Assembly: GCF_040581485.1 (NCBI RefSeq)
Contig: NC_090128.1
Location: 31,402,931-31,466,930 of the forward strand
DNA length: 64,000 nucleotides
Direction of reading: 5' to 3'
Source: Linepithema humile
Lineage: Eukaryota; Arthropoda; Insecta; Hymenoptera; Formicidae
Positions within the stretch are counted from its first letter, which is position 1. Each line of letters opens with the position of its first letter. Of this stretch, positions 1-11,840 are shown piece after piece. The notes beneath the pieces were generated by a model, which did not search any database, was not told the origin of the DNA, and saw only the letters and a list, made by a program, of their open reading frames with translations. The translations under genes were made by a program, and so were the position numbers.

Positions 1-38
1 CAAATATCGATGAATACCGACGCAGACCGCTGACTAAA

Positions 39-188
39 GGCCGGAGCACAGACTTTTACATAAAGCATAACGCATAAGCATAAGGAAATTGATTGGTCTA
101 TATATAAGCATAAGCAAATGCATAAGGAAACGGACCAATCAATTTCCTTATGCTTATGCGTTATGCTTTATGCAAAAGTCTGTGCTCC
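39..188. mobile_element. Foldback MITE, family A copy 1
   Basis: Near-perfect palindrome of about 150 bp. The left arm begins GGCCGGAGCACAGACTTTT and its reverse complement ends the right arm; both arms carry the string GCATAACGCATAAGCATAAGG. There is no coding potential. Two more copies lie at 372-567 and 6912-7065. The right tip has lost the outermost GGCC. Flanking bases suggest a TA-type target, but the exact tip is not fixed. Confidence 0.8.
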
Positions 189-371
189 CTTAACGCTAAA
201 TTTTACGAGAAACTCTTTTCATGCATTTCTCACATCCAGCGTCAACTTTGTTCACGTGACATATTTGGACGCTAAAAATGAGCGTCGAGCGTCAGCGTGA
301 AAAGGCACCTTTACGGAACGCAGCCTATATGTATACTGGGTGTTTACGATAATTCAAGTTCAAGTTATAAA

Positions 372-567
372 GGCCGGAGCACAGACTTTTACATAAAGCA
401 TAACGCATAAGCATAAGGAAATTGATTGGTCTATATATAAGCATAAGCAAATGCATAAGGAAATTGATTGGTCTATATATAAGCATAAGCAAATGCATAA
501 GGAAATGGACCAATCAATTTCCTTATGCTTATGCGTTATGCTTTATGCAAAAGTCTGTGCTCCGGCC
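372..567. mobile_element. Foldback MITE, family A copy 2 with internal duplication
   Basis: Same palindromic element as the copy at 39-188, but about 46 bp longer because the inner segment around ATTGATTGGTCTATATATAA is tandemly duplicated. Both tips end in GGCCGGAGCAC. It abuts the next foldback at 572. Confidence 0.82.
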
Positions 568-571
568 AATA

Positions 572-716
572 GCGTTTTCGAATAAACGGGGTTTGAACGA
601 TCTAGGGTTAATCAATCACTATTTTACTATAAATGCAAGTCTTTCATTGGTGGAGAGGTTGCAATGACGTCATTAACCAATCTTGGGTCGTTCAAATCCT
701 GTATAATCGAAAACGC
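572..716. mobile_element. Foldback MITE with TA target duplication
   Basis: Terminal inverted repeats of about 48 bp starting GCGTTTTCGA and ending TCGAAAACGC, flanked on both sides by TA (570-571 and 717-718). This fits a Tc1/mariner-type non-autonomous element. It has no ORF of its own. Confidence 0.75.
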
Positions 717-721
717 TATTA

Positions 722-1088
722 GTTTTACTAAGACCGAAAAATGAGATAGACATAATCATCTAGAACCTTTATGATTTATGACAACTCGACGCTGTCTTGT
801 ATTGCTTGAGTTAAATTCATTGAATTTGTTGAGTTTATAGAGCAAATTTTATTGTAATAAAAAAATGTCAACTGCAAATCAGTCTATGAAAGAAACAAAT
901 AATGTTGGTATGTATGTTGGTATACCTCTTTAATAGATATAATTATATATATATGTATATAATTATATTTATTAAACTCAACAAATTCAATGAATTTAAC
1001 TCAAGCAATACAAGACAGCGTCGAGTTGTCATGAATCATAAAGGTTCTAGATGGTTATGTATATCTCATTTTTCGGTCCTAGTAAAAC
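722..1088. mobile_element. Foldback MITE, about 370 bp, TA-flanked
   Basis: Arms of about 115 bp (722-838 and 972-1088) are inverted copies that begin GTTTTACTA and contain GACAACTCGACGCTGTCTTG. TA flanks both tips (720-721, 1089-1090). The spacer is AT-rich. Non-autonomous, probably Tc1/mariner-like. Confidence 0.78.
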
Positions 1089-1090
1089 TA

Positions 1091-1353
1091 AGGCACTAGA
1101 TATGTAGGTATTCTCATCCGCCATTTTGATTCCTACTAGATGGAGAATTATAGCGTATATAGTATAGTATAGCGTACATGTGTAACACGTCAATTATTAA
1201 AAATGATTCAGGACTTTTTTCGACTCATTTTTTGGCAAGGAATAACGCTATGTACTTAGTGGGCAGTCTTTAAGTGTCACCCTGTATACGCTATAATTCT
1301 CCATCTAGTAGGAACCAAAATGGCGGATGAGAATACCTACATATCTAGTGCCT
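1091..1353. mobile_element. Foldback MITE, 263 bp, TA-flanked
   Basis: Inverted arms of about 70 bp begin AGGCACTAGATATGTAGG. TA duplications lie at 1089-1090, shared with the left neighbour, and 1354-1355. No coding content; the short ORF over its right end is a product of the repeat. Confidence 0.78.
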
Positions 1354-1355
1354 TA

Positions 1356-2265
1356 AGCCTTGTGTCCACGATACTAGAACTCGGTCCGAGATCTCGGACT
1401 GAGGGAAAGTTACTAGAACTCGGATCATGTACACACTGCATTTGGATGCAAAACTCGAATAAGAAGCTCAAACGAAAAAATGCGTTGCGTCCCATTTTTT
1501 GGTACGAGTTATTGCGAGTTATTAGATTTTACTAGTTTCTTTTACTATCTGTCAAGACAAAATATAAGATACTTATAGTGATATGAGATACTGTGAACAA
1601 TATAAATAATATTTTAGTAAGTAATTATAGAATTGAAAAAATAAGAGAAATATAATTCTTAAATAAAATAAATTAATAAGATTAATAATTAATAAGATTT
1701 ACGTAAGTAGTTATTATTAGTTTTAATGCAGATTAAATTAGACATTAAAAATATATTATAATCTATATATACATATTATTTTTCAAGAAAAGTATAATAA
1801 TATATAAAATTGATTTTCAGAAAAAACTTCTTTTATAATAAAAAATGGATAATAAAGAAAATGTTAAAATTTTATTAATGTTATATTAACAACATTCTTG
1901 TTTATATGTTACAAAAAGTGTTGATTATCATAATCGTATGAAACGAGATCAAGCTTTACAGATAATCTGTAATCAGTACAAAGAATTAACAGGACAACCA
2001 CTAACAACTAAAATTGCAAAAAAAAAATTAATAATTTAAGATCACAACATCTGGACTATCTAAATAAAATAAAACATTCGAAATCAAGCGGTGCATCACT
2101 TGATATCTATAAACCAACTTGGCAATATAACATAGATCAGAAAATCATCGTAAAGAATCGTAACTCGATTACAACGCTAACTATATTCAGCCAAGTATAA
2201 ATATTATTGTTCGAGGACTCGGACCGAGATCTCGGATCGAGTTCTAGCATCGTGGACACAAGGCT
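1356..2265. mobile_element. Non-autonomous element with about 45-bp TIRs and TTA flanks
   Basis: TIRs begin AGCCTTGTGTCCACGAT and continue through ACTCGGTCCGAGATCTCGG, itself a small palindrome. TTA stands on both sides (1353-1355, 2266-2268), which fits a PIF/Harbinger-type target. The 800-bp AT-rich interior has no recognisable gene. Confidence 0.7.
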
Positions 2266-2268
2266 TTA

Positions 2269-2389
2269 GGGTGCGTTCCACTTAACGCCCGCAACGCTCC
2301 TAGGATTATTTTATCCTTGTTTTTTATTGAAAGTTAAACGAGGAAAAAATGATTCTAGGAGCGTTGCGGGCGTTAAGTGGAACGCACCC
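2269..2389. mobile_element. Tourist-like MITE, 121 bp, TTA-flanked
   Basis: Near-perfect palindrome starting GGGTGCGTTCCACTTAACG with TTA at both borders (2266-2268, shared with the left neighbour, and 2390-2392). The tip resembles the larger element at 9999-10666. Confidence 0.8.
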
Positions 2390-2660
2390 TTAGTTAACCG
2401 ACGTTGGAAAAAGTGGCTCTAAGGCCATCACACACAAAATGACATAACTGCATATGCATCTTAGAACATATATAAATGGAAGAGGAATTGCCTATATTGC
2501 TTACACACCGAGCCTGAAGCAAACATCTGTGCGAGAGAGATAGCTAAGACTCCCAAATGTTCACAATGCGCATGCGTTAGTACCGCCGCAGCGCGCCGCT
2601 TTCTTAGTTGATTTAAATCGAACAGATATTAATATAGACACATTGAAGAAAGATATATAT

Positions 2661-5600
2661 TTATTGATGTTTAAAATGAATTAATTTTGAAAACTTATGT
2701 CTAATAAAATCTTTTTTTTCACATAATGTTGCACATTTGCCTTCGTGAAATAACCGTATATTGATATATGTTAAAATAATATTTTTTATCAGTGTGGTCT
2801 TGTGGTCATTTAATACTTCTTGTTGCATAATATGTTCTGTCATTTCGATGTCATTAAAAACTGAATGGCAGACAGTTTTGAATGTCCTTGTAATCAAAAT
2901 ATTTTTAATATTTTTTATAATAAAAATTTTATATTTATTTTCGCGAATGGTCATTTCACATACTCGAGCTATTTTAATGACATCAACTGATGGAAAAATT
3001 AATTTTCCTCTATTTTTTAATTTTATTAAAGATGAGTTGGTGGATTTGGCTATTAAAAAGCTCGAACAGACGTGGCAAATTCTTCGCAATAATTTTTTCA
3101 CAATAAATCCACTAATATATTGGATCACCTCTTCAACATATGCACTCAGTGACCATAAGGTTGACAAATAATCGTGATCAAATATATTAGTAGATATTGT
3201 ATCATCACCTTCTGTAAATAAACCATCGTTTACATTACTCATATTTATCGATGACACATATAAAATTTGGATATCATTAATTTCACAATTTCCGTTTTCT
3301 GATGCTTGAATTTCATGTCTTACAAGCAATCTTTTATAACTACTTTGAAATTGTTTTGCGTTAGGATTATTATTGAAACCTCCTTTGCTGCGTAGCGCAC
3401 TAAAAAATATTTCAAGGTGATCCTGGTTTAATTTATAAGTTAACAAATATGACAGTCCTTTTCTTTAAGAATATTAAAAAGTTCGAACATATTTGTTAAG
3501 CAAACAATAAAACCGAGGAAACCTGTTTTTCTATTACCATGCAAAATAGATATATTGCTGGAATCTTGTAATAGTTGAATATATGCAATAATATCTTCTG
3601 CATAATTTTTTAATTTATCAAATGTTTCGTTTGAAAGAGCCATATTGCACTTTTTTATTTTACTAAACTTACTTCTCACATTTAACAAGTCAAAAGCATC
3701 ATTAAACATTGTGCAAAATATAGCAGTTTCTTCCGGATGTTGAAATTTTTCAGGAACACATTCATGGCAAAATTTTAAAGCTGCACTAACACTCTCACTT
3801 AAAGTTTGGGCAGCCAACCTTACGTTCATACGTGCATTTTGAAACATAATATGCTTTTTTGTTAATTTTGTGCCACATTTTAAACCTTCAACTTCCTGTA
3901 ATTTTTGCAGAGATATAATGTTTTCCCAAAGAATACTTTTTCCTTTATAACGAAGCTCTAATTTATCACCCAATGTATTCCTGACTAATTTCAACATATG
4001 ACATTGATCTAAAAAACAATAAACTTTTTCTTGAGTAATAGGATGAATAAAATAAGGTTTAAAATTTTCCCCCAGTTGAAAATTTGCACCCAAATTATTG
4101 CACATGCTTAAATTTACATTTGTACCATCAAATGTTAGAGAGTGCAATATGACTCCAGTTTCATGAATAAGTTCCAAACATTTTTCTACTAAACTGGCTC
4201 TTTCCTTTCCGGTCATTGAATCAATAAGAAAATAACCTACAGGAATTTTCCAATGACCATTTAATGCAACTACCATTAAAACCAATGCACTCTTTGCTTT
4301 TCGAGGTTTATCTGAATCATTTTGATCTAAACCTACATCTACGTGTCCATAATATTGGTTACCATCGTAAAAGATATGTTCTCGTATTGCCATCTCGTCC
4401 ATTATTAAATTGCAAAAAATCGGAGTTTTTGACTTTTTTACTTTACATTTTAAGGCATCCAAAACTTCTTTTGTAAATCCTGGTCGGCCATCTAATACCG
4501 AATACCATTTTCGGATAGTAGAAGGATCAAGGAGAAAATTGTTAAACGTTTTACGAACATATTTATATGCTTTAGCTGAATAAAAATTCAGCGTAAGAGC
4601 AAATTGTCTTAATTCTGCAGAATACTTTTTTCTTGCACCTTTTCTTCGTTGAAAAACATGATTTATCACCGCAGGAAGTTCAGCCTATATAAAACATGCA
4701 TAATGTTATTATTAACTGAAAGGAAATGAATAACTGAAAGTAAGTTGAAAATAAGAAATTAGGAATAGTAGGAATGTGTAAAACGAATAAAACAAAATGA
4801 TTATACAAACTTATAGTTTTTATTGAAATTATTGTACTTTAATAAATTTTACTACAATGATTTGCATATGTATATATAATTCACATATTTATTATTTATT
4901 TTATTTTATTATTTAAATATACAAATTCCTCATTCATTATTTTCTGATTTCCTTATATATATTTTGATCAATAAAAGATACATCCTACATTTAGTTTGCT
5001 AAAAAAAGAAAAAAACAAAATGAAAAGAAAAAATTTTGCATGATTATTTTATTCTTACATTTTCATTTTTTATTGCAATTTCTTTTTAATATCTTTGCAT
5101 AATTTTCTGCAATTGCTTTGTACATTTTTTTACAATTTTTCTTCAATTTCAGTAAATGTCATTGGTAGAAAAATTGCAAAAAATAGCAGAAACATTAAAA
5201 AATTGATTTAAAACATTGATGAACGTTGTTTTACTCTATACTCATCTTTAACAAAACTGATAAAATTATACAATAGTTTCCCAAGAAGAACAGAAAGTCA
5301 AAATAATGTCATTTTGATATCATATTGACCAAAAATGACAAAAAATGTCATTTTTACGTCATTTTTTGGTCATTTTTTGGTCAATATAATGTCAAATAAC
5401 ATTATTTTGACTTTATTCTCCTTGGGTTCTCTACGGTTGGTATTTATTAGTCGGATTTTATATTTAAGATTGTCTTAAGTACAGTCTTAAAATGTCATAA
5501 ACCAATCACAGAGCCGTATTAGCGTCTTAAAACATTATTTAAAACGATCTTACAATAAGGACGAACTATGAATATCGACCTATACACTTGAAATTACCAT

Positions 5601-6658
5601 TAAATTTTCAGCAGTCGCTTCTGATAGTAGATCTTTTTGTTTCAAATGTCCTATTAATCCTTCCATTGTTTTTAGGCGAGTAACTAATCTCTTTTGTGAT
5701 TGTTTTAAAGCTTTTATCTTTTTTTGTTGATTTTGTATGGTCTTCTTTGCTATATCTAAAGCTCTTTTAGCTCTTCTAGGTGTATAAATATGTGACATTT
5801 GAATGTCACCAACATAGCGAGGTACACGTATAGTTTTGATAGATGTCTAAAAACACTCAATATTCCTAGAACTTAATGGTGTTGATGGCCGATTTGCTGC
5901 TATATTTTCTGGAATCAAGAAATATTAATCAATTAAAAAAAAAATTAATTATGAGAAATTTTACCTTTGTAAGATGCATTGTTAAAATACATATTTTCAA
6001 TTTCATTGGTGGCAATTTGATTTGTTCTAATCTCTTCTGTAACTTTTTCAGTCTCGACAATGATTTCATCAGTGGCAATTTGATTTGTTCTAGATTCTTC
6101 TGCAACTGTTTCAGTTTTGGCAGTTCTTTCATAACTTGACGGTGGAAAATTTATTGTTGTATAATTTTCTGTGAAGATGATTATTAATTAATTTATTGTC
6201 ACTCCATTAATCAATTTACGAGTCATTTCAAGTAAAGATATAAAAAGAGTAATGTTTATATTACCGCTCAATGGTACATTTTCTATGTGTAACCTTTTCT
6301 TTTTAATAATAATGCACGGCACAGCATTGGGCTTAATGATTGAACCTTTCGTTTTGTTGATGATATCTTCTTTTTGAAAATGATTTGAACATAATTTAGT
6401 TGTTGTGTTCAAAACTTTTTTGTTGATGCCACAAAAAGACAGCCATTTTTTACGAAATTCCTTATTTTTCGGAAATCTATTTTATATATAAACAAATAAA
6501 TATAAAACATGTAATATCATTAAATAATATATAAAAATATAACCTATTTGTGATCACATAATTCAATGCATGCATATAATATTTTATACAGTTACTTACG
6601 TATAATATGAAACCAATTTATCGCGATTACCACACAACACACAATATGCGTTTGGCAT
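2661..6658 (-). pseudogene. P-element-type (THAP9-like) transposase, one stop and one frameshift
   Basis: The exons join in phase: 6600-6658, 6265-6476, 5965-6168, 5598-5908, 2661-4684. Exons 1-2 make a THAP zinc finger (C2CH: CVLC, then FCGIN, LCSNHF, NAVP), the DNA-binding module of this family. Exon 3 carries a duplicated acidic segment (RTNQIAT twice). Exon 4 is a lysine-rich coiled coil after TPRRA. Exon 5 has the RNase-H-like catalytic core (MDEMAI, FDGTNVN) and the C-terminal SQDHLE-type block (here NQDHLEIFFSALRS). Total about 935 codons, close to THAP9. Lesions: in-frame TAG at 5847-5849 and a frameshift near 3445 just before the NQDHLE block. It should be inactive unless the lesions are sequence errors. 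Confidence 0.85.
5280..5426. mobile_element. MITE inside an intron of the P-type transposase
   Basis: Inverted ends CCCAAG(A/G)AGAA plus AGTCAAAATAATGTCATTT; the inner part repeats the motif GACCAAAAATGAC and its complement. It lies in the intron between exons 4 and 5 of the P-type transposase. No ORF. Confidence 0.7.
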
Positions 6659-6911
6659 TTTTGCTATGTATTTGACGTTTCTGTAATAATAACGTGTAAT
6701 CAACATGAAAACACATGTGAGATTGATAACTGAGATCAACGCATGCGCATTACAAACATTTGGGAGTCTATAGCTTTCTCTCTCGCACAGATGTTTGCTT
6801 CAGGCTCAACGTTCAATTCCTCTTCCATTTATATATGTTTTAAGATATGCATCTAGCATAAAGGCGCCATATTGATTTACATAGCATGCTCATTGGTCGA
6901 GACGGTCTTAA

Positions 6912-7065
6912 GCCGAGAGCACAAGCTTTTACATAAAGCATAACGCATAAGCATAGGGAAATTGATTGGTCTATATATAAGCATAAGCAAATGCATAAGG
7001 AAATGGACCAATCAATTTCCTTATGCTTATGCGTTATGCTTTATGCAAAAGTCTGTGCTCCGGCC
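6912..7065. mobile_element. Foldback MITE, family A copy 3
   Basis: Same 150-bp palindrome as the copy at 39-188, with a diverged left tip (AGCCGAGAGCACAAGC) and an intact right tip ending GTCTGTGCTCCGGCC. It lies between the P-type transposon and the next element. Confidence 0.8.
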
Positions 7066-7070
7066 ATTAT

Positions 7071-8447
7071 GCTACAAGATCTTTAGAGAGAAGGTTACCT
7101 CACGCGCAAAGAGGGACGAGCGGCAAGAGGGGCAAATGCTGAACGGGGCGAGCGGCAAGAGGGGCAATGATGATCTCATCGACAAACAGTAGCTGTCTCT
7201 CTCGCACGCTTTAGTGTTTTCTCTCTCGCTCCTTTAATATAGAAATGCTTTGAGTTTTTATCGAAAAAATACTTTTATTTTGTAAAATATTGATAGCACT
7301 GGAAATTGCGTAATAATAATTAAAAAGTAAATTAGAAAGGCGCTATAAATTACATATATTGCAAATTATAGCGCTAGATATTTAACGTTTATAGTGTTAA
7401 ATATCGCTGCAACAGATGCATTTGTAATACAAATTGCTTTGTACTTGTATTTAGACTGTAATATGAATGAAAATAAAATATAATTTGGGGATATACACAA
7501 AAAACATCATTTGTAAAGTAGTAAAATAAAAGAAAAAATAGTACATATTTAAAAATTATTTTAAAAATAATATTTACTGTTTATATGCATTATTTACAAA
7601 AGAAATACTATAAAAATATTTATTTTTTATATTTAATTGTGAAAACCTCAAAAATTGTCAAGAAATTGTAACTGAAATTCATAAATGTAAGTACAATTCT
7701 AGGGTAATATAAAAAGCATCATACACAAATTTATTATGATACAAACTTAAATAATGAAATTGTAATATATGTTTCAACATTGCAAATATAAATATTTATA
7801 TGATAAAATTTACAAAGTGTTAACAATTTTCAAATATTTGCTAATAAAATATTATTGAAATGTTTCTGTTGAAATCTTAAAATAATTCTTTAAAACAAAT
7901 ATGATGGGGTATATATTAGGGATCATTAAATATGCGGCAACATTGTGATTATAAAATTTTATAAGTATCTATAATAAAAATTAAGTATAATAAATATAAT
8001 AAATATAATAAGTATACAAGTATAATAATAACATTTTTATAAGTATCTATAAGAATAAAAATACATATATGTTGTATTAATCTGTTAATTGCGTTAAATT
8101 AATTAATAATTTTTTTATATTTATTGGCTACTCTTCTTTGATTATCTTCAGCTTTCCTCTTATTACTTACGTGCTTGCGATTTTTTTTGGCAGTACTATA
8201 AAATTTAATGCGTACATAAGTTCTTTGGAGAATAAATGCAAGCGAGTGACAGAGTTAGAAACAGTTAGAAAAGGAAGAACTTTGAAAAAGAGAGACAGCT
8301 ACTGTTTGTCGATGAGATCATCATGCTCTCCCCTTTCTTCATCGCCCCTCGCCACCAAGCTGTTTCTAGCTCCCCCCTTACTTCATCGTCCCTCGCCCAC
8401 AACTGGTTTTCCTGAGGTAACCTTCTCTCTATGGATCTTGCTTATGC
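7071..8447. mobile_element. Non-autonomous element with about 135-bp imperfect TIRs
   Basis: The left end (7071-7205) and inverted right end (about 8300-8447) share AGAGAGAAGGTTACCTCA and GATGATCTCATCGACAAACA followed by GTAGCTGTCTCTCT. The 1.1-kb interior is very AT-rich with no recognisable gene. Superfamily not determined. Confidence 0.65.
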
Positions 8448-8718
8448 TATGCATATGCAGTTATTTTTAGAGATTCATCATTTATCCTTTTCTATCCACA
8501 TCTATCCATATCTTCTATTCTTTTTTACTTGGGATCTTGCACCAACGCGACATCTTGTGTGACATGCCTTAACTATGACATCTTGATCACAGATTTTTTG
8601 ATAGAATACAATGGTCGTGAAACCACCTTATATTCTTACACCGTGCGATAGACCTACGACTGGATACAAATATAATATAACCTCTATTTTAACCTCTTTA
8701 TTTTTCTTTATTTTTATC

Positions 8719-8856
8719 ATGGAACATACAAATTTAGACGAAATAATTATTGATTTTGTGCGTGAAAATCATTGTTTATATGATAAATGTAATGTGGATT
8801 TTAAAAATATAAGGAAAAAGAAGGATGTGTGGAAAAAAATTTCCAAAACTTTGTAA
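8719..8856 (+). pseudogene. MADF/Myb-like DNA-binding fragment, probably PIF/Harbinger ORF
   Basis: A short ORF of 45 codons reads as the first half of a MADF (Myb/SANT-like) domain: IIIDFVRENHCLYDK, then a DFKNIRKKKDVWKKIS-type helix. PIF/Harbinger transposons carry a Myb-like protein beside the nuclease, and a nuclease fragment lies on the opposite strand 230 bp away. The ORF stops before the domain ends, so this is a remnant or a first exon. A hairpin with AGCAAACACAAAATAA arms lies between the two fragments (about 8998-9059). Confidence 0.55.
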
Positions 8857-9086
8857 AATGTATATGGGGTAAATATGTCAGGTAAATTTTTTGTTTTTTA
8901 AATTATTATTTGTAAAATATTAAAATTATTATATATATATAACATAAAAACCCTGATAACGTATATTTTAAAGACATCTAAAAAACGTTTTCTCAGCAAA
9001 CACAAAATAATACAATGTATATACATTAATGTTATCTTACTGTTATTTTGTGTTTGCTGGGTTTTTTAAAGATATATATGATATCT

Positions 9087-9410
9087 TTAACAAGACATAC
9101 ATGTTGTTTGGAAAAACAATTCAACAAAAGGTTCTCTACAACTTTTTTTTTTTAATTTAAATTTTAAGAGATTATGTAAGTGATCAAATTGTTGCACCAA
9201 CATCCTTGTAAGTTTAAAAAACTCCTCATGATCATTTGTCCGAAAATATGTAAATAATGTTCGATGAGCACCATGAGTTTGTCTCATATTTCTTAAAATA
9301 TGTGATTTTACCCACCACCTTCTTGTTATTTTGCGTCTTTTTCTTAAACATAATCCAATTTTTGTTATATGTAACAAAATTAATAATAGATTTAAATAAT
9401 TACTCATCAC
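9087..9410 (-). pseudogene. PIF/Harbinger (HARBI1-type) transposase, N-terminal fragment
   Basis: The translation has the N-terminal signature of HARBI1-type nucleases: RRWWVKSH followed by a segment ending in HEEFFKLTRM and QFDHL. The DDE core is absent, so this is a truncated remnant. It is convergent with the MADF fragment to the left, as expected for one degraded Harbinger element. The hAT MITE at 9466 lies just beyond it. Confidence 0.6.
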
Positions 9411-9465
9411 TCTACTTTCTATTTTTATATTTGTTGTTGTACCGACTTACGACTATATTGTAGAA

Positions 9466-9898
9466 CAGCGCTCGGAATTAGTTGCACATTTCGGGCCAAT
9501 TCAAGAGGACGCCTCCTGTCCCCCCACTACCGCCCGGCCGCTGGCGGTCGAGCCGCCGATAGCTCTGACGCAGGAGCGTTTTCTATAAGAAATAGGCTCG
9601 GTTGTTGAGGCACCTCTCAAAAAATAGTAATATTTTCTTTGCTACATAAATAATGTTTATTTTCATTAATAATTAAATATATATATTATGTATTAATAAA
9701 AATAAACATTATTTATGTAGTGAAGAAAATGTTACGATTTCCTGAGAGATGCCTAAACAATCCAGCCTATTTCTAATATAAAACGCTCCTGAACCAGAGC
9801 TATCGGCGGCTCGGCCGCCAGCGGCCGGGCGGTAGTGGAGGGACAGAAGGCGTCGTCTCCAGAATCGGCCCGAAATGTGCAACTAATTCCGAGCGCTG
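9466..9898. mobile_element. hAT-type MITE with 8-bp target duplication, copy 1
   Basis: A 433-bp foldback with tips CAGCGCTCGGAATTAGTTGC, flanked by the exact 8-bp repeat TTGTAGAA (9458-9465 and 9899-9906). CAG-type tips, 8-bp duplication and TA-centred target are hallmarks of hAT transposons. The arms contain a GC-rich segment GGCCGCCAGCGGCCGG and an AT-rich centre. A second copy lies at 46927-47365. Confidence 0.9.
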
Positions 9899-9998
9899 TT
9901 GTAGAATGACAAGTCGTATTCAGATCCGACATTCAACGTACGACAAACGACAAACGACATCCGACGCCGACATACGACGTATTGTAGAACAGGCCTTA

Positions 9999-10666
9999 GG
10001 GTGCAGTCCCATTGAGCACGAATCGGAATGACGGATCGGATTTCTCACCAGAATTCTAGTGAATTTTTGATCCTGCTATTTTTTCCGATCGAAACGCGTA
10101 TTTCTGTCTGTTTAGAACATCCGGAACTGTCCGGAATTTGTGTCCGATGTTAATGTTAATAACAAGCCAAAATAAGTGCCAAATATGACTAAAAAAACTG
10201 TTTTTTTATCTATCTTTATGAATTTAGGATATTTTTAGTCGTATTGGGGTTAAAACTGTCTAATATAAAACTGTCTGTTACAAAATATAGTTTACGTTTC
10301 TTCACACATGTGTCCGTTCTGTTCCGTAAAAAATTTCTCTACCAGTCCCATGTATCAAAAACGGAACGGAAATATGGTTACAAAATATATTTCACTCTAA
10401 TAATTAAGTATTTTTAAGTACTCATAGCAATGTAATTTGCAAGAAAATTCCAGAAATTATATATATAATTGCTTCAACCACATTTAAATAACAAAATATT
10501 AACGTAATTAAGTACATTTACTTGCGATCGAGGCGACATTCCGTTTCGTTTTTGCTACATGAAACTGGTAGAGAAATTTTTTACGGAACGGAACGTGAAC
10601 GGAACACTCAATTCTAGTGAGAAATCCGATCCGTCATTCCGATCCGTGCTCAATGGGACTGCACCC
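9999..10666. mobile_element. Harbinger/Tourist-like foldback, 668 bp, TTA-flanked
   Basis: TIRs begin GGGTGCAGTCCCATTGAGCA and continue for about 50 bp; TTA stands at both ends (9996-9998, 10667-10669). A second inverted pair inside (CTGGTAGAGAAATTTTTTAC and complement) extends the foldback. No ORF. Its tip is related to the 121-bp MITE at 2269. Confidence 0.8.
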
Positions 10667-11442
10667 TTACATGGCAATGTAGTGTGATCTTGAATATTAT
10701 TGTTGAGGTCATGTAAAAATCACTTTTTATTCAAAATTTCAAAATTTTTTAATGGAAACCCCTATTTTTTATTGCATATTCTTGTAGCTAACTTCGAGAG
10801 CTTTTCAAAACGCTATAATAAAGTTATTTTTTATTAAGAACTTTTTGAATTATGAGGCTGGAAAGTTACAGAGCATTGCAGGAGAGACAAGGATCGCGAG
10901 AGTGTCTGTTCTTATCATCTGGAGTTTCTTAATTTCCTCGCATGAGGTCACCAAAATCAGTTCGGACTCGGGCCGTCACTCTTGTCGATTCTTAAATGTG
11001 AGAAATATCATTGTGTGATTATTTATCTTGTTAAATGATGTTAAACAATATTACATAATAATCGTTTATTTTTATAAAATTTCCGTATTGATAGATTGAT
11101 ATCAATTGTCAATTTTGTAACAAGTAAGTTAGATCTAATGGTGTAAATATGCTAACAGTTTAATGCTGTATTTTCTCTAAATAAACATACAATTGTTACA
11201 TACAACTATATTTTAATAAATTATGTATACAGTTTGCTAATTGTAAAAAATTGTACAAATAAATTTAGTAGTCTTTGAAGATTTATATTATTATGTGTTA
11301 TTGATTAGGTTAGCTAATCTTTGCTAAACATCTGTTGTTCTCATTCATGAAAACTATATATTTATCTTATTTTTGTTTCTTAAAAGTAAAAAATTAAAAG
11401 TTTTATACTATTGATAATATATTCATATTAATTTTTTTACAG
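10667..11442. other. Intergenic region upstream of bL36m with a repeat fragment
   Basis: 10690-10870 resembles one arm of the foldback at 53988-54866 (shared GAGCTTTTCAAAACGCTATA-like block and a following ATGAGGCT) and is a diverged relic. The rest (about 10880-11440) should hold the promoter and 5' untranslated exon of bL36m. A GTAAGT donor candidate at 11124 and an AG acceptor at 11441-11442 would define a 5'UTR intron. No other gene seen. Confidence 0.4.
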
Positions 11443-11447
11443 CAAAA

Positions 11448-11840
11448 ATGTATACTGGTCTAATTCGATCAACACATCAAGCAATTAATAATGTTCTTCC
11501 AAAAATATTGACTGTTGGAACTATCCAGAGTGAATTGACTCGCAGAATCCATTACATATGTGACAGACAGAAATTAAATTATTTATCAAGCAGTCTATTA
11601 ACTCACAACACATCTTTTCTTCTGCAACCTGTACTGCCCATGTATAATTTAGTCTGTGGTTTGAAATCCAAAGGTCACTTGCAGCTTCGTTGCAAGGATT
11701 GTTATTTTTTATGTAAAAATGAAAGATGGTACGTAATGTGTAAAACGCATCCTAGACATAAGCAAGTGAAGATTAAGAAGAAAGAGTACAAAACATGGAT
11801 TGTAACATGGGCTTCACAAAGTAAAGTTCGAGGCTGGTAA
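11448..11840 (+). CDS. mRpL36: Mitochondrial large ribosomal subunit protein bL36m
   Basis: A 130-residue protein of the mitochondrial 39S subunit. The N-terminal ~70 residues are a weakly conserved targeting and extension region; the last 60 hold the bL36 zinc ribbon: LRCKDCYF, then RWYVMCKTHPRHKQ. Zinc ligands are Cys82, Cys85, Cys98 and His104. The start ATG is the first in the exon, five bases after an AG acceptor preceded by a T-run, so a 5'UTR intron is likely. AATAAA lies about 30 bases after the stop (near 11872). It is convergent with the adenylyl cyclase gene, whose stop is 230 bp downstream. Intact. Confidence 0.9.
   Translation: MYTGLIRSTHQAINNVLPKILTVGTIQSELTRRIHYICDRQKLNYLSSSLLTHNTSFLLQPVLPMYNLVCGLKSKGHLQLRCKDCYFLCKNERWYVMCKTHPRHKQVKIKKKEYKTWIVTWASQSKVRGW

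Larger units (their letters stand above)
2452..6853 (-). mobile_element. P-element/THAP9-type DNA transposon, decayed
   Basis: Terminal inverted repeats of about 115-125 bp (2452-2577 and 6736-6853) share ATATATAAATGGAAGAGG, GAGCCTGAAGCAAACATCTG and the segment around GACTCCCAAATGTT. Between them lies a five-exon P-family transposase gene on the minus strand. The exact tips and target duplication were not resolved; the edges are merged with neighbouring repeats. A separate MITE sits in an intron of the transposase. Confidence 0.8.

Noticed and set aside
2761..3171. Plus-strand 136-residue ORF over the P-type transposase
   Set aside because: Antisense shadow of the C-terminal transposase exon, hydrophobic because of AT content.
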